In this document: positions 55,933 to 64,000 of the stretch, one piece after another
Numbering within the stretch: position 1 is the first letter of the stretch
How the letters are laid out: each line of letters starts with the position of its first letter
Assembly (NCBI GenBank): GCA_016217545.1
Contig: JACRHT010000002.1
Coordinates: 248,001 to 312,000 of the forward strand
Direction: 5' to 3'
From: Opitutia bacterium
GTDB lineage: Bacteria > Verrucomicrobiota > Verrucomicrobiia > Opitutales > Opitutaceae
DNA: 64,000 bases
The notes under the pieces: model-generated
Seen by the model: the letters and a program-made list of their open reading frames with translations, nothing else
What the model was told of the DNA's origin: nothing
The model's database searches: none
Program-made: the position numbers and the translations under genes

Positions 55933-58068
55933 TCAGTTCCTGCCCCAGCCCGCGAAGTGCGCGCCGAAGCCCATGCGCAGCGCCCAATCCGCGATCGTCT
56001 TCGAGACCGGCGACGTGCCGCTCGAGCCGCCGTGGCCGGCGTTGGCCTCGATGTGAATCAGGATCGGACCGCTGTTCGCCGCCGCGCCGGCCTGCGCCGC
56101 CGCGGTGTATTTGTAGGAATGCGCGGGGTAGACGCGATCGTCGTGGTCGCCGGTCGTGACGAGCACCGCGGGATATTTCGCGCCGATCTTCACGGTGTGC
56201 AGCGGCGAATAGGCACGCAGGTAGGCGAAGCCCTCGGGCGTGTCCGAGTTGCCGTAGTCGCTCGCCCACGCGGCACCGACAGTGAATTTGTGATAGCGCA
56301 ACATATCCATCACGCCGACCGCAGGCACGGCCGCGGCGCAGAGGTCAGGGCGCTGGTTCACGACCGCACCGAGCAGCAGGCCGCCGTTGGAACGGCCGTC
56401 GAGCACGAGCTTATTGTGCGAGGTGTAGCCGTTCGCGCAGAGCCAGTCGGCCGCGGCGATGAAGTCGTCGAACACGTTTTGCTTCCGCTCCTTCGTGCCC
56501 GCTTTGTGCCACTCTTCGCCGTATTCGCCGCCGCCGCGCATGTTCACCATCGCATAGACGCCGCCGCGCTCGATCCAGACGAGCGGCGGCACGGCGAACG
56601 ACGGCTTGAGCGAGACGTTGAAACCGCCGTAGCCGTAGAGCCAACCGGCCGCGGAGCCGTCGAGCTTGAGGCCCTTCTTGTGGACGAGGAACAGCGGGAT
56701 CTTCGTGCCGTCCTTCGACGGATAAAACACCTGCTTCACCTCGTAGGCCGAGAGTTCGAAGCCAACCTTCGTCTCCGAAAAGGTCTCGGTCTTGCCGCTG
56801 CCGAGATCGTGCCGCAGCACCGTGCCGGGCGCGAGGAACGACGCGAAGCCCACGAACAGCTCGGGGCTCTTGAACTTGCCCGAGACACTCGTGACCGAGC
56901 CGAGACCCGGCAACGCAATCTCGCCCGCGGCTTTGCCGTCGAGTTCGAAGAGCGCGATGCGGTTCGCCGCGTCGTGCATGTAAGTCGCGACGATCTTGCC
57001 GGCGGAGATACGAACGCCCTCCAGCGTGTCCTTCGACTCGGGCACGATCGTCTTCGCCGCCGCGACACCCGCGTCGAGGTCGACCGCGATCACCTTGCCG
57101 CGAGGCGCGCCGGCGTTGGTGGAGAAATAGAGCGTGCGGCCCACGTTGCCGATGAAGCCGTAGCTCGAGACGAAATCGTCCACGAGCTTCACGACCGCGC
57201 CGCCGAGCTGCGGGGCGTGGCCATCCACGAGATCAATGTAGTAGACCGAGTTGCCGAGCTTGCCGGGCTGCGTGACGCCGATGACGAGGTAGCGGCCATC
57301 CGACGAGACTTGTCCGCCGAAGCCCCACTCCGGGTGCTCAGGGATCGCGAAGATCAACGGGTCATCGCTCTGCGCCGTGCCCACGCGGTGGTAGTGCAAC
57401 TTGCGGTTCTCGATCTTGGAAAAAACCTTCGCGTTGCCGCCCGGAGGCTCCGGCAGGCGCGTGTAGAAAAAGCCCTTCGCGTCGTGCGACCAGCTCATGC
57501 CGGAAAACTTCACCCACTTGATCTGGTCTGGCGCGTCCTGACTCGTCGCGATGTCGCGCAGATAAAACTCGTTCCAATCCGATCCGGCGCGCGCGAGACC
57601 GTAGCCGAGCCACTTGCCGTCCGGCGAAGGCGACGTGACGGTGACCGCCACGGTGCCGTCGGCCGCGAGCGTGTTCGGATCGATCAGCACGCGCGGCGTG
57701 CCGGCGAGACCTTCCTGCACGAACAGCGGCGACTGGTTCTGCAGGCCGTCGTTGCGGGTGAAGAAATACCAGTTGCCCTCCTTGAACGGCACGCCGGCGC
57801 GCGGGAAGTTCCACAGTTCGGTCAGGCGGCGACGCACCTGATCCACCTCGGGCATCTGCGCGAGTTGCGCGTCGGTGAATTCGTTCTGCGCCTTCACCCA
57901 CGCCTTCGTGTCCGCGGAGTCAATGTCCTCGAGCCAGCGATACGGATCGGCGACCTTGGTGCCGTGATAGTCGTCGACGTGCTCGACGGTCTTGCTGACG
58001 GGATAATTCGCGGCGAGTGCCAGCGCAGGCACCAGCGCCGCCAACGGGGTAAGAGCGGTGAGTCGCAT
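55933..58068 (-). CDS. Prolyl oligopeptidase family S9A serine peptidase, copy 2
   Basis: 711 residues, exactly the length of copy 1, with a signal peptide ([20 protein letters not shown]). The N-terminal [20 protein letters not shown] and the propeller blocks such as [20 protein letters not shown] match copy 1. The active site has [10 protein letters not shown], with arginine before the serine where copy 1 and most S9A enzymes have glycine; the acid ([14 protein letters not shown]) and histidine (EANAGHGGS) are intact. It should still form the triad, but the oxyanion-turn substitution may alter substrate choice or rate. Copy 1 lies 150 bases downstream behind a terminator. Confidence 0.93.
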   Translation of the reverse strand: MRLTALTPLAALVPALALAANYPVSKTVEHVDDYHGTKVADPYRWLEDIDSADTKAWVKAQNEFTDAQLAQMPEVDQVRRRLTELWNFPRAGVPFKEGNWYFFTRNDGLQNQSPLFVQEGLAGTPRVLIDPNTLAADGTVAVTVTSPSPDGKWLGYGLARAGSDWNEFYLRDIATSQDAPDQIKWVKFSGMSWSHDAKGFFYTRLPEPPGGNAKVFSKIENRKLHYHRVGTAQSDDPLIFAIPEHPEWGFGGQVSSDGRYLVIGVTQPGKLGNSVYYIDLVDGHAPQLGGAVVKLVDDFVSSYGFIGNVGRTLYFSTNAGAPRGKVIAVDLDAGVAAAKTIVPESKDTLEGVRISAGKIVATYMHDAANRIALFELDGKAAGEIALPGLGSVTSVSGKFKSPELFVGFASFLAPGTVLRHDLGSGKTETFSETKVGFELSAYEVKQVFYPSKDGTKIPLFLVHKKGLKLDGSAAGWLYGYGGFNVSLKPSFAVPPLVWIERGGVYAMVNMRGGGEYGEEWHKAGTKERKQNVFDDFIAAADWLCANGYTSHNKLVLDGRSNGGLLLGAVVNQRPDLCAAAVPAVGVMDMLRYHKFTVGAAWASDYGNSDTPEGFAYLRAYSPLHTVKIGAKYPAVLVTTGDHDDRVYPAHSYKYTAAAQAGAAANSGPILIHIEANAGHGGSSGTSPVSKTIADWALRMGFGAHFAGWGRN

Positions 58069-58214
58069 CCGGCGGACAAAAACGGAAAGCCGCGCGCCCG
58101 CAAGCCCGCGCCCCGAGTTTGCGACGAACGCGCAACCGGCGAAAAACCGCACGAACTTCCGCCCGACACCGACATTGCACGGAACCAACGGTTCCTCGCC
58201 GCGCACACACAGAC

Positions 58215-59369
58215 ATGCCCGCCACGTCCGGCCATGCTCGCGACCACCGCTTCGACTCGTTGCGGGGCCTGCTGATCGTGCTGATGGCCACGAACCACAT
58301 CGAATCGGACTTGCACGTGGCGACGGACCAAGCGCTCGGCTTCGTCGGCCCGGTCGAAGGATTCGTCTTCCTGTCCGGCCTCGCCGCCGGCTGGCTGTAT
58401 GCGCGCCACATGCTCGAGCGTGGATTCGCCGGCGCGTGCGCCACGACCGCGGGACAGGCGGGAACGGTTTATCGCACCCATTTGCTAACCTACTTCGGCG
58501 CGCTCGCCTGGACGCTGTTCTACACGTTCCAGACCCGCCATGTGTCGCCGTCTTTGCCGCCATGGTTCGCCGCGGAGCCGCTCAACTCCGTCTGGCTCGG
58601 CCTCACCCTGCTCTACCAGCCGAGCCTGCTCGACCTTCTCCCGCTGTATTGCGTCTTCCTGCTCGCGCTTCCGTGGGTGCTGCGCGCCTGCCTGAGTGGC
58701 CGCGGATACGTCGTGCTCGCGCTGAGTTTTCTCGCGTGGGCGCTGACCCAATCCGCCTCCGGCGGCATCGTTGCGTGGGGCGGACGGATCGAGCTCGGCG
58801 CGTTTCATCCGCTCGCATGGCAATTGCCCTTCGTCGTCGGCGCGGTCCTCGGCGCGCACAAGGCGATGGGCGTGCGCCTGCTCGAGCCGCGCGTCTGGCC
58901 GCTCGCGCTGGCTTTCGCGGCGGCGGTGCTGCTGTGGCTCGTGCGGCACGGCGTGGTGCCGGCCCCCTTCCCCGGCGAACAACTGGCGGTGCTCACCCAC
59001 GCGAACACGCTCGGCGCGCTGCGGCTGGCCAACTTCGCGCTCGTCGCCTACCTCGTCGCGAGCGCCGCCCAGGTTTTCCCGCGCGCCTTCGAATGGCGCG
59101 CGTTCGCGATCGTCGGCGAATCCGCGCTGCCGGCCTTCGCCGCGCAGTGCCTCGTAGCCATCGTGATCGGCACCTACCCGGAGCTCTTCGCGACGACGAC
59201 GCTCGGACGCGCGGTCGGCACGGCGGCGATGCTCGGGATCGTGTTCGGCGTCGCCGGCATCAACCACTGGCGACGCACCCGCCGCATCGAAGCGGCGATC
59301 GCGCGGCTGCTCCGCACTCCCGCGCCCAAGCCTCCACCGCGCGACCTCGCGCACGCGGCACCGCGCTGA
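58215..59369 (+). CDS. OpgC family membrane protein
   Basis: 384 residues from ATG 58215, giving MPATSGHARDHRFDSLRGLL; the frame is open upstream for 96 bases without features. It has about ten hydrophobic helices. The N-terminus HRFDSLRGLLIVLMATNHIE is the OpgC/acyltransferase-like D-x-x-R-G-L start, and GFVGPVEGFVFLSGLAAGWL is the second conserved helix pair. OpgC proteins succinylate periplasmic glucans in proteobacteria; the group is broad, so only membrane-bound acyl transfer to an envelope glycan is a reasonable expectation. Divergent from prolyl oligopeptidase copy 2. Confidence 0.82.
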   Translation: MPATSGHARDHRFDSLRGLLIVLMATNHIESDLHVATDQALGFVGPVEGFVFLSGLAAGWLYARHMLERGFAGACATTAGQAGTVYRTHLLTYFGALAWTLFYTFQTRHVSPSLPPWFAAEPLNSVWLGLTLLYQPSLLDLLPLYCVFLLALPWVLRACLSGRGYVVLALSFLAWALTQSASGGIVAWGGRIELGAFHPLAWQLPFVVGAVLGAHKAMGVRLLEPRVWPLALAFAAAVLLWLVRHGVVPAPFPGEQLAVLTHANTLGALRLANFALVAYLVASAAQVFPRAFEWRAFAIVGESALPAFAAQCLVAIVIGTYPELFATTTLGRAVGTAAMLGIVFGVAGINHWRRTRRIEAAIARLLRTPAPKPPPRDLAHAAPR

Positions 59370-59414
59370 TTTTCGCGGCTTTTCGTGCCGTGCGTTTCGT
59401 GCTTCGCTGCGCCC

Positions 59415-60032
59415 GTGAGCCCACTTTCGCCCGCCGAGCGCCTCGCGCGCCAGATGCAGTTCATCATCGAAGCCGACAAGCTGAAGGAAGTTTTCCGCCA
59501 GACGCTGTGCACCCAAAGCCGGCGCGCCGAAAACAGCGCCGAACACTCGTGGCACTTCGCGCTCATGGTCATCACGCTGGCCGAGCATTCGAATCACCAG
59601 CCGCTCGACGTGCTGCGCGTGCTCAAGATGACGCTCATCCACGACCTCGTGGAAATCGACGCGGGCGACACCTACGCCTACGACACGAAGAACATGGCCG
59701 ACCAGCACGAGCGCGAGGCGCGCGCCGCCGACCGCATCTTCGGCCTGCTGCCACCTGATCAAGCCGCCGAATTCCGCGCGCTGTGGGATGAGTTCGAGGA
59801 GCGCGCGACGCCCGAGGCGAAATTCGCCGCGGCTTGCGATCGTTTCCACCCGATGCTGCTCAACTGCCTCACCGGCGGCGAACGCTGGCGCCATCACGGT
59901 GTCACCCACGACAAGGTCGTCGCCCGCAACCAGCACACGCGCGAAGGCTCGACCGCCCTCTGGGCTTACGCGCAGCAGATGCTCGACGAGGCGGTCGCGA
60001 ACGGATCCTTGGCGAAAACTCCGACCCGGTAA
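59415..60032 (+). CDS. HD domain hydrolase (YfbR-like 5'-nucleotidase family)
   Basis: 205 residues from GTG 59415 (VSPLSPAERLARQMQF). The metal-dependent HD fold has the first histidine in ENSAEHSWHFALM, the paired histidine-aspartate in MTLIHDLVEIDAGDTYAYD, and a final aspartate in ACDRFHPMLLN. This arrangement is that of YfbR/HDDC2-like nucleotidases, which dephosphorylate deoxynucleoside monophosphates. Substrate cannot be fixed from sequence. It follows the OpgC-like gene by 45 bases and converges with a predicted outer-membrane protein. Confidence 0.85.
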   Translation: MSPLSPAERLARQMQFIIEADKLKEVFRQTLCTQSRRAENSAEHSWHFALMVITLAEHSNHQPLDVLRVLKMTLIHDLVEIDAGDTYAYDTKNMADQHEREARAADRIFGLLPPDQAAEFRALWDEFEERATPEAKFAAACDRFHPMLLNCLTGGERWRHHGVTHDKVVARNQHTREGSTALWAYAQQMLDEAVANGSLAKTPTR

Positions 60033-60068
60033 CCGCGCCGCCGCGCCGGGCTCCCCTCGCCGACGGAT

Positions 60069-61334
60069 TCACCACGTGCCCGTCGCACCGAGCGCGCACA
60101 GCCAGCGCGTGTAGGCCCGGCCCGGAGTGTTGGGCAGCAGACCCTTGCCGGCTTCGCGCGCGATCGAGGCGTCGAGCACCACATGCTTGCTCCAGCGATA
60201 CTCCGCCGCGCACGTCGTCGTGAGGATCTGGTCGTGCCACGGCTTCGTGCCTGGATACGCGTCGCGGTGGTTGTCGGCATCGGCGAACTTCTGCGCCGTG
60301 CGCAACGACCACGCCTTGCCGAGCACGTGCTTCCAACCGAGTTCCCACGTCGAATCCTCATAGTCGCCGCGGCCGCTCGAAGCCGGCCAGAGCCGATGCA
60401 GGCCGCTGAGCGAGATCGTATCCGCCGCGTCCGGCGTCCACGTGACCGCGGCTTCCACGTAGGGCGGCACGCGATTCCGGCCGAGCGCCGCCGGTTGCGC
60501 CGCGGTGGAGCGCCGGAAATCGGGCCCGGCGCGCAGGTCGATTTTCCACTGCGGCGAGAACTTGCCCTCCAAACCCGCCAGCACGCGCACGAGATGGCTG
60601 GTTGAATTGAGCGCCACGGTCGGCGGGCGGTCCTTCTGCTCCTGTCGGCCGGCGCGCGCGCCGATCACCCATGCCAGGCCCGGACGCAGCTCGCGCGCGA
60701 ACTCCGCGCCGGCGGTGTATTCGGCGCGGTCGACATACGAGGCGCAACCGCTCGCAAATCCCGTGTGGAAATTCTGATCGAGCCCCGCAGCGGTCAACCG
60801 CCACCACCCGCCCGGCCGCGTCCAGGTGGCGCGCGCGGTGCCCTTGAAGATCGACTGCGACCGGCGGGCGCGCACCGGCTCGCCGCCGATGGCCGGGCCG
60901 CCGCCCACGACGTTGTAGAGCGGCGCCAGATGATCGCCATTCGTCCACAGCTCGCTCAACGCGACGTCCCACGTGGCCGCGCCGCGCGCACCCGACAGCG
61001 TCGCGCGCACGCGATGGTCGTCGTGGTTCTCCGTCGCGAGGCCATCGAAGCGAAACACCTCCGCGCGATAGCCGACTTCCAATTTGCCGGCGCTGCCCGC
61101 GCGCCCGATCCACGCCACGCCCGCCGCGGCGCTCGACACCCACGCGCCTTCCCGCGCCGGCGCCGTGGCCGACGCACCGGCGACGAGCGCGCCGCCATCC
61201 TGAAGAAACACGTTGGAATCATACGTGATCCGCGCCGCCGCTTCCGCGACGAACTTCGCCGGCGGCTCGGCCGCGATCAACGCGGCCGGCGCGGCGCCCA
61301 GAATTCCCACGAGAAGCAGAACACGCTTTTCCAT
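60069..61334 (-). CDS. Predicted outer-membrane beta-barrel protein
   Basis: 421 residues with a signal peptide (RVLLLVGILGAAPAALIAAE). The mature sequence is a run of alternating hydrophobic strands separated by short turns, for example AEAAARITYDSNVFLQDGGA, KLEVGYRAEVFRFD, GTARATWTRPGGWWRLTAAG and TWELGWKHVLGKAWSLRTAQ, and it ends in an aromatic residue (GATGTW), as outer-membrane barrels often do. The ITYDSNVF start resembles barrel proteins of polysaccharide export or surface systems, but I cannot name the family. Confidence 0.68.
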   Translation of the reverse strand: MEKRVLLLVGILGAAPAALIAAEPPAKFVAEAAARITYDSNVFLQDGGALVAGASATAPAREGAWVSSAAAGVAWIGRAGSAGKLEVGYRAEVFRFDGLATENHDDHRVRATLSGARGAATWDVALSELWTNGDHLAPLYNVVGGGPAIGGEPVRARRSQSIFKGTARATWTRPGGWWRLTAAGLDQNFHTGFASGCASYVDRAEYTAGAEFARELRPGLAWVIGARAGRQEQKDRPPTVALNSTSHLVRVLAGLEGKFSPQWKIDLRAGPDFRRSTAAQPAALGRNRVPPYVEAAVTWTPDAADTISLSGLHRLWPASSGRGDYEDSTWELGWKHVLGKAWSLRTAQKFADADNHRDAYPGTKPWHDQILTTTCAAEYRWSKHVVLDASIAREAGKGLLPNTPGRAYTRWLCALGATGTW

Positions 61335-61504
61335 GCTCCCAGACTAGCGCGTGGGACACAGCGGCACGGGGCGGAGTTTGGCAAATGCGCGCACTTTCTT
61401 GGCGATGACACACGCGCGACCATGACACAGTTCCGCGCGCGCACGCTTGGGTTTGGCCAAAAACTGCACAGGACATCCGCGCCTCGGACGCTACGCTGAA
61501 AAAT

Positions 61505-63187
61505 GTGGAAACCCTTACCTCACTTCTCTCCCAGGAATCGGTAGCGCGGACGGTGATGCTGCTCGCGGCGGCGGGCGCAGTCGGCACCGCCCTGGGAAAA
61601 CTGAAAGTGCGCGGCGTCGGCCTCGGAGTGGCTGGCGTGCTCTTCGCGGGATTGCTGCTCGGGCACCTGAAGCTCGCACCGAACCATGAGGTGCTGGATT
61701 TCGTGCGTGAGTTCGGACTGATTCTCTTCGTCTACACGCTCGGTCTCCAGATCGGCCCCGGTTTCTTTTCATCGCTCAAAGAGCGCGGGCTCGCCCTCAA
61801 CGGCTTTGCGGCGTGCATCGTGCTCGGCGGCTCGCTCATCGCCGCGGCGCTGATTTTCACTCACACCGTGCCGCTCGCCGCCGGCGTCGGCCTGCTCTCC
61901 GGCGCGACGACCAACACGCCGTCGCTCGCGGCCGCCGGCGAAGCGTTCAAGCAGATGGGCGCACCGCCGGACACCACCGCCATCCAGGGTCTCGCCTACG
62001 CCGTGGCCTATCCGTTCGGCATCCTCGGCATCATCATCGCCATGGTGCTGGTGCGAAAAGTATTCCGCGTCGACGTGGCCAAGGAGGTCCGCGACGCCGA
62101 GGCGGCCAACCGCCCAAACGTCCCGCCGCCGACCGGTCGCAGCCTCGAGGTGCGCAACGCGAATCTCGTCGGCCGCCGCATCGAGGCGATCCCGAGCCTG
62201 CGCGGCTCGCGGGTCGTGGTGTCGCGCTTCTCCCGCGGCGGCGTCGTGGACGTCGCCCGCCCGGAAACGGAACTCGCGCTCGGCGACGTGCTGCACGTCG
62301 TCGGACCCGAGGAGGAAGTCGACGCGCTGCGCGTGGTCATCGGCGCGGAGGCCGGCGTGGATCTGAAATCGCTGCCCGGACACGTCGCGAACCGTCGTCT
62401 GCTCGTCACCAAGGTGGCGGTGCTCGGCAAGCCCATCGGCGATCTCGACGTGTTGACGCAGCACAGCGTCGTCATCACGCGCGTCACGCGCAACGCGCTG
62501 GAATTTTCCGCGAGCCCGGGCTTCAAGCTGCAGTTCGGCGACATCCTGATGGCGGTGGGCGAAGAGCGCAGCCTCGACGCGGTCGCGTCCGCGGTGGGCA
62601 ACTCGTCCAAGGCGCTCGATCACCCGCACCCGATCCCGTTTTTCCTCGGCATCGTGCTGGGCGTGGTCGTCGGTTCGCTCCCGCTCGCGATCCCCGGACT
62701 TCCCGCCGCCGTGAAACTCGGCCTCGCCGGCGGCCCGCTGCTCGTCGCGATCTTCCTTTCGCGCCTCGCCAACACCGGGTCACTCGTCTGGCACCTGCCG
62801 CCCAGCGCCAATTTCATGCTACGCGAGATGGGCATCACCTTGTTCCTTGCGGCCGTCGGCATGAAGTCCGGCGAAAAATTCGTCAGCGTGCTCCTCGGCG
62901 GCAACGGCCTCACTTGGCTCGCGTGGGGCGCGGCGGTCACGATCGTGCCGCTGCTCATCGTCGCGTTCGTGGCGCGTGCGTGGAAGAAAGTGAACTACAC
63001 CGAACTCTGCGGCCTGCTTGCCGGTTCGATGACGGATCCGCCGGCGCTCGCGTTCTCGCAGCAATCCACCGGCAGCGACGCGCCCGCCGTCGCCTACGCG
63101 ACGGTCTATCCGCTCGTGATGCTATTGCGCGTGTTCACGGCACAACTGCTCGTCTTCATTCTCTGGCGCGTGGCCAACGGCGGCTAG
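61505..63187 (+). CDS. AspT/YidE/YbjL-type transporter with two TrkA-C domains
   Basis: 560 residues from GTG 61505. Two membrane blocks of about five helices each (residues 20-190 and 380-560) flank a soluble part. Each block has the antiporter duplication signature: FGLILFVYTLGLQIGPGFFS and LSGATTNTPSLAAAGEAFKQ in the first, MGITLFLAAVGMKSGEKFVS and LAGSMTDPPALAFSQQSTGS in the second. The soluble middle contains two TrkA-C regulatory domains (LEVRNANLVGRRIEAIP, then LLVTKVAVLGKPIGDLDVLT). The family exchanges dicarboxylates or amino acids, as in AspT; the substrate here is not known. Confidence 0.9.
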   Translation: METLTSLLSQESVARTVMLLAAAGAVGTALGKLKVRGVGLGVAGVLFAGLLLGHLKLAPNHEVLDFVREFGLILFVYTLGLQIGPGFFSSLKERGLALNGFAACIVLGGSLIAAALIFTHTVPLAAGVGLLSGATTNTPSLAAAGEAFKQMGAPPDTTAIQGLAYAVAYPFGILGIIIAMVLVRKVFRVDVAKEVRDAEAANRPNVPPPTGRSLEVRNANLVGRRIEAIPSLRGSRVVVSRFSRGGVVDVARPETELALGDVLHVVGPEEEVDALRVVIGAEAGVDLKSLPGHVANRRLLVTKVAVLGKPIGDLDVLTQHSVVITRVTRNALEFSASPGFKLQFGDILMAVGEERSLDAVASAVGNSSKALDHPHPIPFFLGIVLGVVVGSLPLAIPGLPAAVKLGLAGGPLLVAIFLSRLANTGSLVWHLPPSANFMLREMGITLFLAAVGMKSGEKFVSVLLGGNGLTWLAWGAAVTIVPLLIVAFVARAWKKVNYTELCGLLAGSMTDPPALAFSQQSTGSDAPAVAYATVYPLVMLLRVFTAQLLVFILWRVANGG

Positions 63188-63196
63188 GGCGTTTTC

Positions 63197-63275
63197 TGTA
63201 GCCGGGCTCGCTGAGCCCGGTCGGCGCTTCTTCCCTCGGGAAAGCCCCTTTCCGGGGTCAGCGACCCCGGCTACA
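63197..63275. repeat. TGTAGCCGGG inverted repeat with hairpin arms
   Basis: Arms at 63197-63220 and 63252-63275 are inverted copies, differing only by a paired change (CTC/GAG against GTC/GAC). Each arm is itself a hairpin, for example CCGGGCTC-GCT-GAGCCCGG. It begins ten bases after the transporter stop and may also terminate its transcript. Confidence 0.82.
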
Positions 63276-63326
63276 TTATTTTTGAAAATGCGGTAGGGCG
63301 TTTTAAGCGGAACTGTGGAGGCCAGC

Positions 63327-63383
63327 GTGACGCAGGCGTCCCGCCTGGGATGACGGAAGATGCAGGCCGGAGGCCTGCGCTAC
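63327..63383. repeat. GTAGCGCAGGC palindromic element, second copy
   Basis: Left arm 63327-63348 (GTGACGCAGGCGTCCCGCCT followed by GG) and right arm 63361-63383 match the element at 26236-26292 in arm sequence, spacing and overall length. Confidence 0.78.
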
Positions 63384-63401
63384 CTCCTCCGCAGCGGCCA
63401 C

Positions 63402-63428
63402 GGCGGCGAAGGGACTCGCCGCCCTACC
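63402..63428. repeat. GGTAGGGCG-type hairpin element (inverted)
   Basis: Perfect 8-base stem GGCGGCGA (63402-63409) and TCGCCGCC (63416-63423) with loop AGGGAC, followed by CTACC. Read on the minus strand it begins GGTAGGGCGGCGAG, the core also seen at 3380 and 63291. Confidence 0.65.
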
Positions 63429-63506
63429 CATGACGCCGGCCTCGGCCCTTTCAGGCCGTGCCCAATCGCTCCGCCCGAGGAGACGAACCTCCCCCGCCGC
63501 CAGCTT

Positions 63507-63583
63507 TGTAGGAGCCTGCTTGCAGGCGACCCGACCACCGCTCCAGCCCTCGTGTTTCGGTCGCCTGCAAGCAGGCTCCTACA
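63507..63583. repeat. Perfect 24-base inverted repeat (TGTAGGAGCCTGC element)
   Basis: Arms at 63507-63530 and 63560-63583 are perfect inverted copies 24 bases long, separated by 29 bases. Each arm also holds a smaller palindrome (GCCTGCTTGCAGGC). The region could fold into a large cruciform or stem and may act as a boundary between the convergent genes. Confidence 0.9.
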
Positions 63584-63607
63584 GCGCGGATCGGGGCGCC
63601 GCGCACC

Positions 63608-64000
63608 TCAGCTCAGATCCCGGAACGACCCGAACTCCGGATCGAACAGGCGGCGATACGTGCGCACGATCATGCCGTCGGTGAGACCGGCAAGGTAGTC
63701 GCAGATGCGGCGCGCCTTGCCGTCGAGCGTCTTCTCGGCGTCGATCAGGCGGCTGACGTTGCCGGGCAGGATCCTGATCACGCGTTCGCTGCGCTGCGCG
63801 TAGTTTTCCCAGATGGCGTTGAAGAGCGCGTTGAGGATGACGCGCGCCTTGTGCTCGAGTTGCTCGAGTTGCGGGCTCTCGAAAATGATGTCGTTCGCCA
63901 TCTTCTTGAAGAAGGCCGACTCCTCGAGCGCAGCCGCGTCGACCACGAGTTCGAAGGCATAGCGGTTGGTCTTTCCCGCCATGAAATTGTCGCGCTCCTT
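63608..64000 (-). CDS. Probable deoxyguanosinetriphosphate triphosphohydrolase (dGTPase), C-terminal part, truncated by window edge
   Basis: The reading frame runs off the right edge, so the N-terminus and the HD catalytic motifs are outside the window; an ATG at 63982 is internal. About 130 C-terminal residues are visible. The helix-rich end with RRICDYLAGLTDGMIVRTYR followed by RLFDPEFG is similar to the DxxAGMTD segment of dNTP triphosphohydrolases, which cleave dGTP or other dNTPs to nucleoside and tripolyphosphate. Because the catalytic part is unseen, the assignment rests on this segment and is provisional. Confidence 0.65.
   Translation of the reverse strand, partial: KERDNFMAGKTNRYAFELVVDAAALEESAFFKKMANDIIFESPQLEQLEHKARVILNALFNAIWENYAQRSERVIRILPGNVSRLIDAEKTLDGKARRICDYLAGLTDGMIVRTYRRLFDPEFGSFRDLS

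Larger units (their letters stand above)
63188..63607. other. Gene-free 420-base intergenic region holding several palindromic repeats
   Basis: No convincing coding sequence occurs between the transporter and the dGTPase-like gene, which converge. The stretch contains at least four different inverted-repeat elements, listed separately, and an isolated CGGTAGGGCG at 63291-63300. Open frames across it translate the repeats and are rejected. Confidence 0.85.

Noticed and set aside
63360-63698. 112-codon open frame in the right-hand intergenic region
   Set aside because: It translates palindromic repeats and runs into the opposite dGTPase-like gene; no start signal or conserved feature.

Overview
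The window is GC-rich bacterial chromosome, dense in genes and without rRNA, tRNA, phage, transposase or CRISPR. It has a lipid A-type acyltransferase and heptosyltransferase-like enzymes (Gram-negative envelope), a DUF1800/DUF1501 secreted-protein pair, a tig-clpP-clpX block, and intergenic palindromes and CTCAGCT-type short-period repeats. I infer Verrucomicrobiota, probably Opitutaceae. No rRNA is present to prove this.

Left third (1-22907): a surface polysaccharide locus, all on the + strand. It holds a partial membrane protein, UDP-GlcNAc 2-epimerase, about ten complete glycosyltransferases (GT4 and GT2) plus one truncated one, two FkbM methyltransferases, a PIG-L deacetylase next to a SAM methyltransferase, two polymerase/ligase-like membrane proteins, and at the far end the polyprenyl-phosphate sugar transferase that would start the repeat unit. 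Most junctions from 3484 to 21477 overlap by 1-20 bases, so this looks like one translationally coupled operon. No flippase or ABC exporter is visible in the window.

Middle (22955-44624): a flavin disulfide oxidoreductase coupled to a third FkbM methyltransferase; an M42 peptidase ending at a bidirectional terminator opposite the minus-strand unit tig-clpP-clpX; divergently, tsaB-alr, then the DUF1800/DUF1501 pair. On the minus strand follow an animal-type UDP-glucose 6-dehydrogenase, an aminotransferase, the housekeeping run serS-tilS-ftsH, and an ECF sigma / anti-sigma / lipoprotein operon.

Right third (44707-64000): LPS core genes (two GT9 enzymes, and divergently a fused acyltransferase-GT9 protein whose gene contains the CTCAGCT repeat both in its interior and at its stop codon); two oligopeptide-type ABC ATPases without permeases; a DUF3826 protein; a small helix-hairpin-helix protein; an AT-richer membrane protein of unknown function; trmL; a single-domain response regulator; tandem 711-residue prolyl oligopeptidases; an OpgC-like membrane protein; an HD hydrolase; a predicted outer-membrane barrel; an AspT/YidE-type transporter; a 420-base gene-free stretch packed with palindromic repeats; and the C-terminus of a probable dGTPase running off the right edge.

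The window therefore combines envelope construction (polysaccharide assembly, sugar-nucleotide supply, lipid A/core modification) with housekeeping genes for proteolysis and translation. I found no clear new defence or mobile system. The most unusual items are the acyltransferase-GT9 fusion with embedded repeats, the animal-like UGDH, the halved glycosyltransferase, and the compositionally foreign membrane gene.
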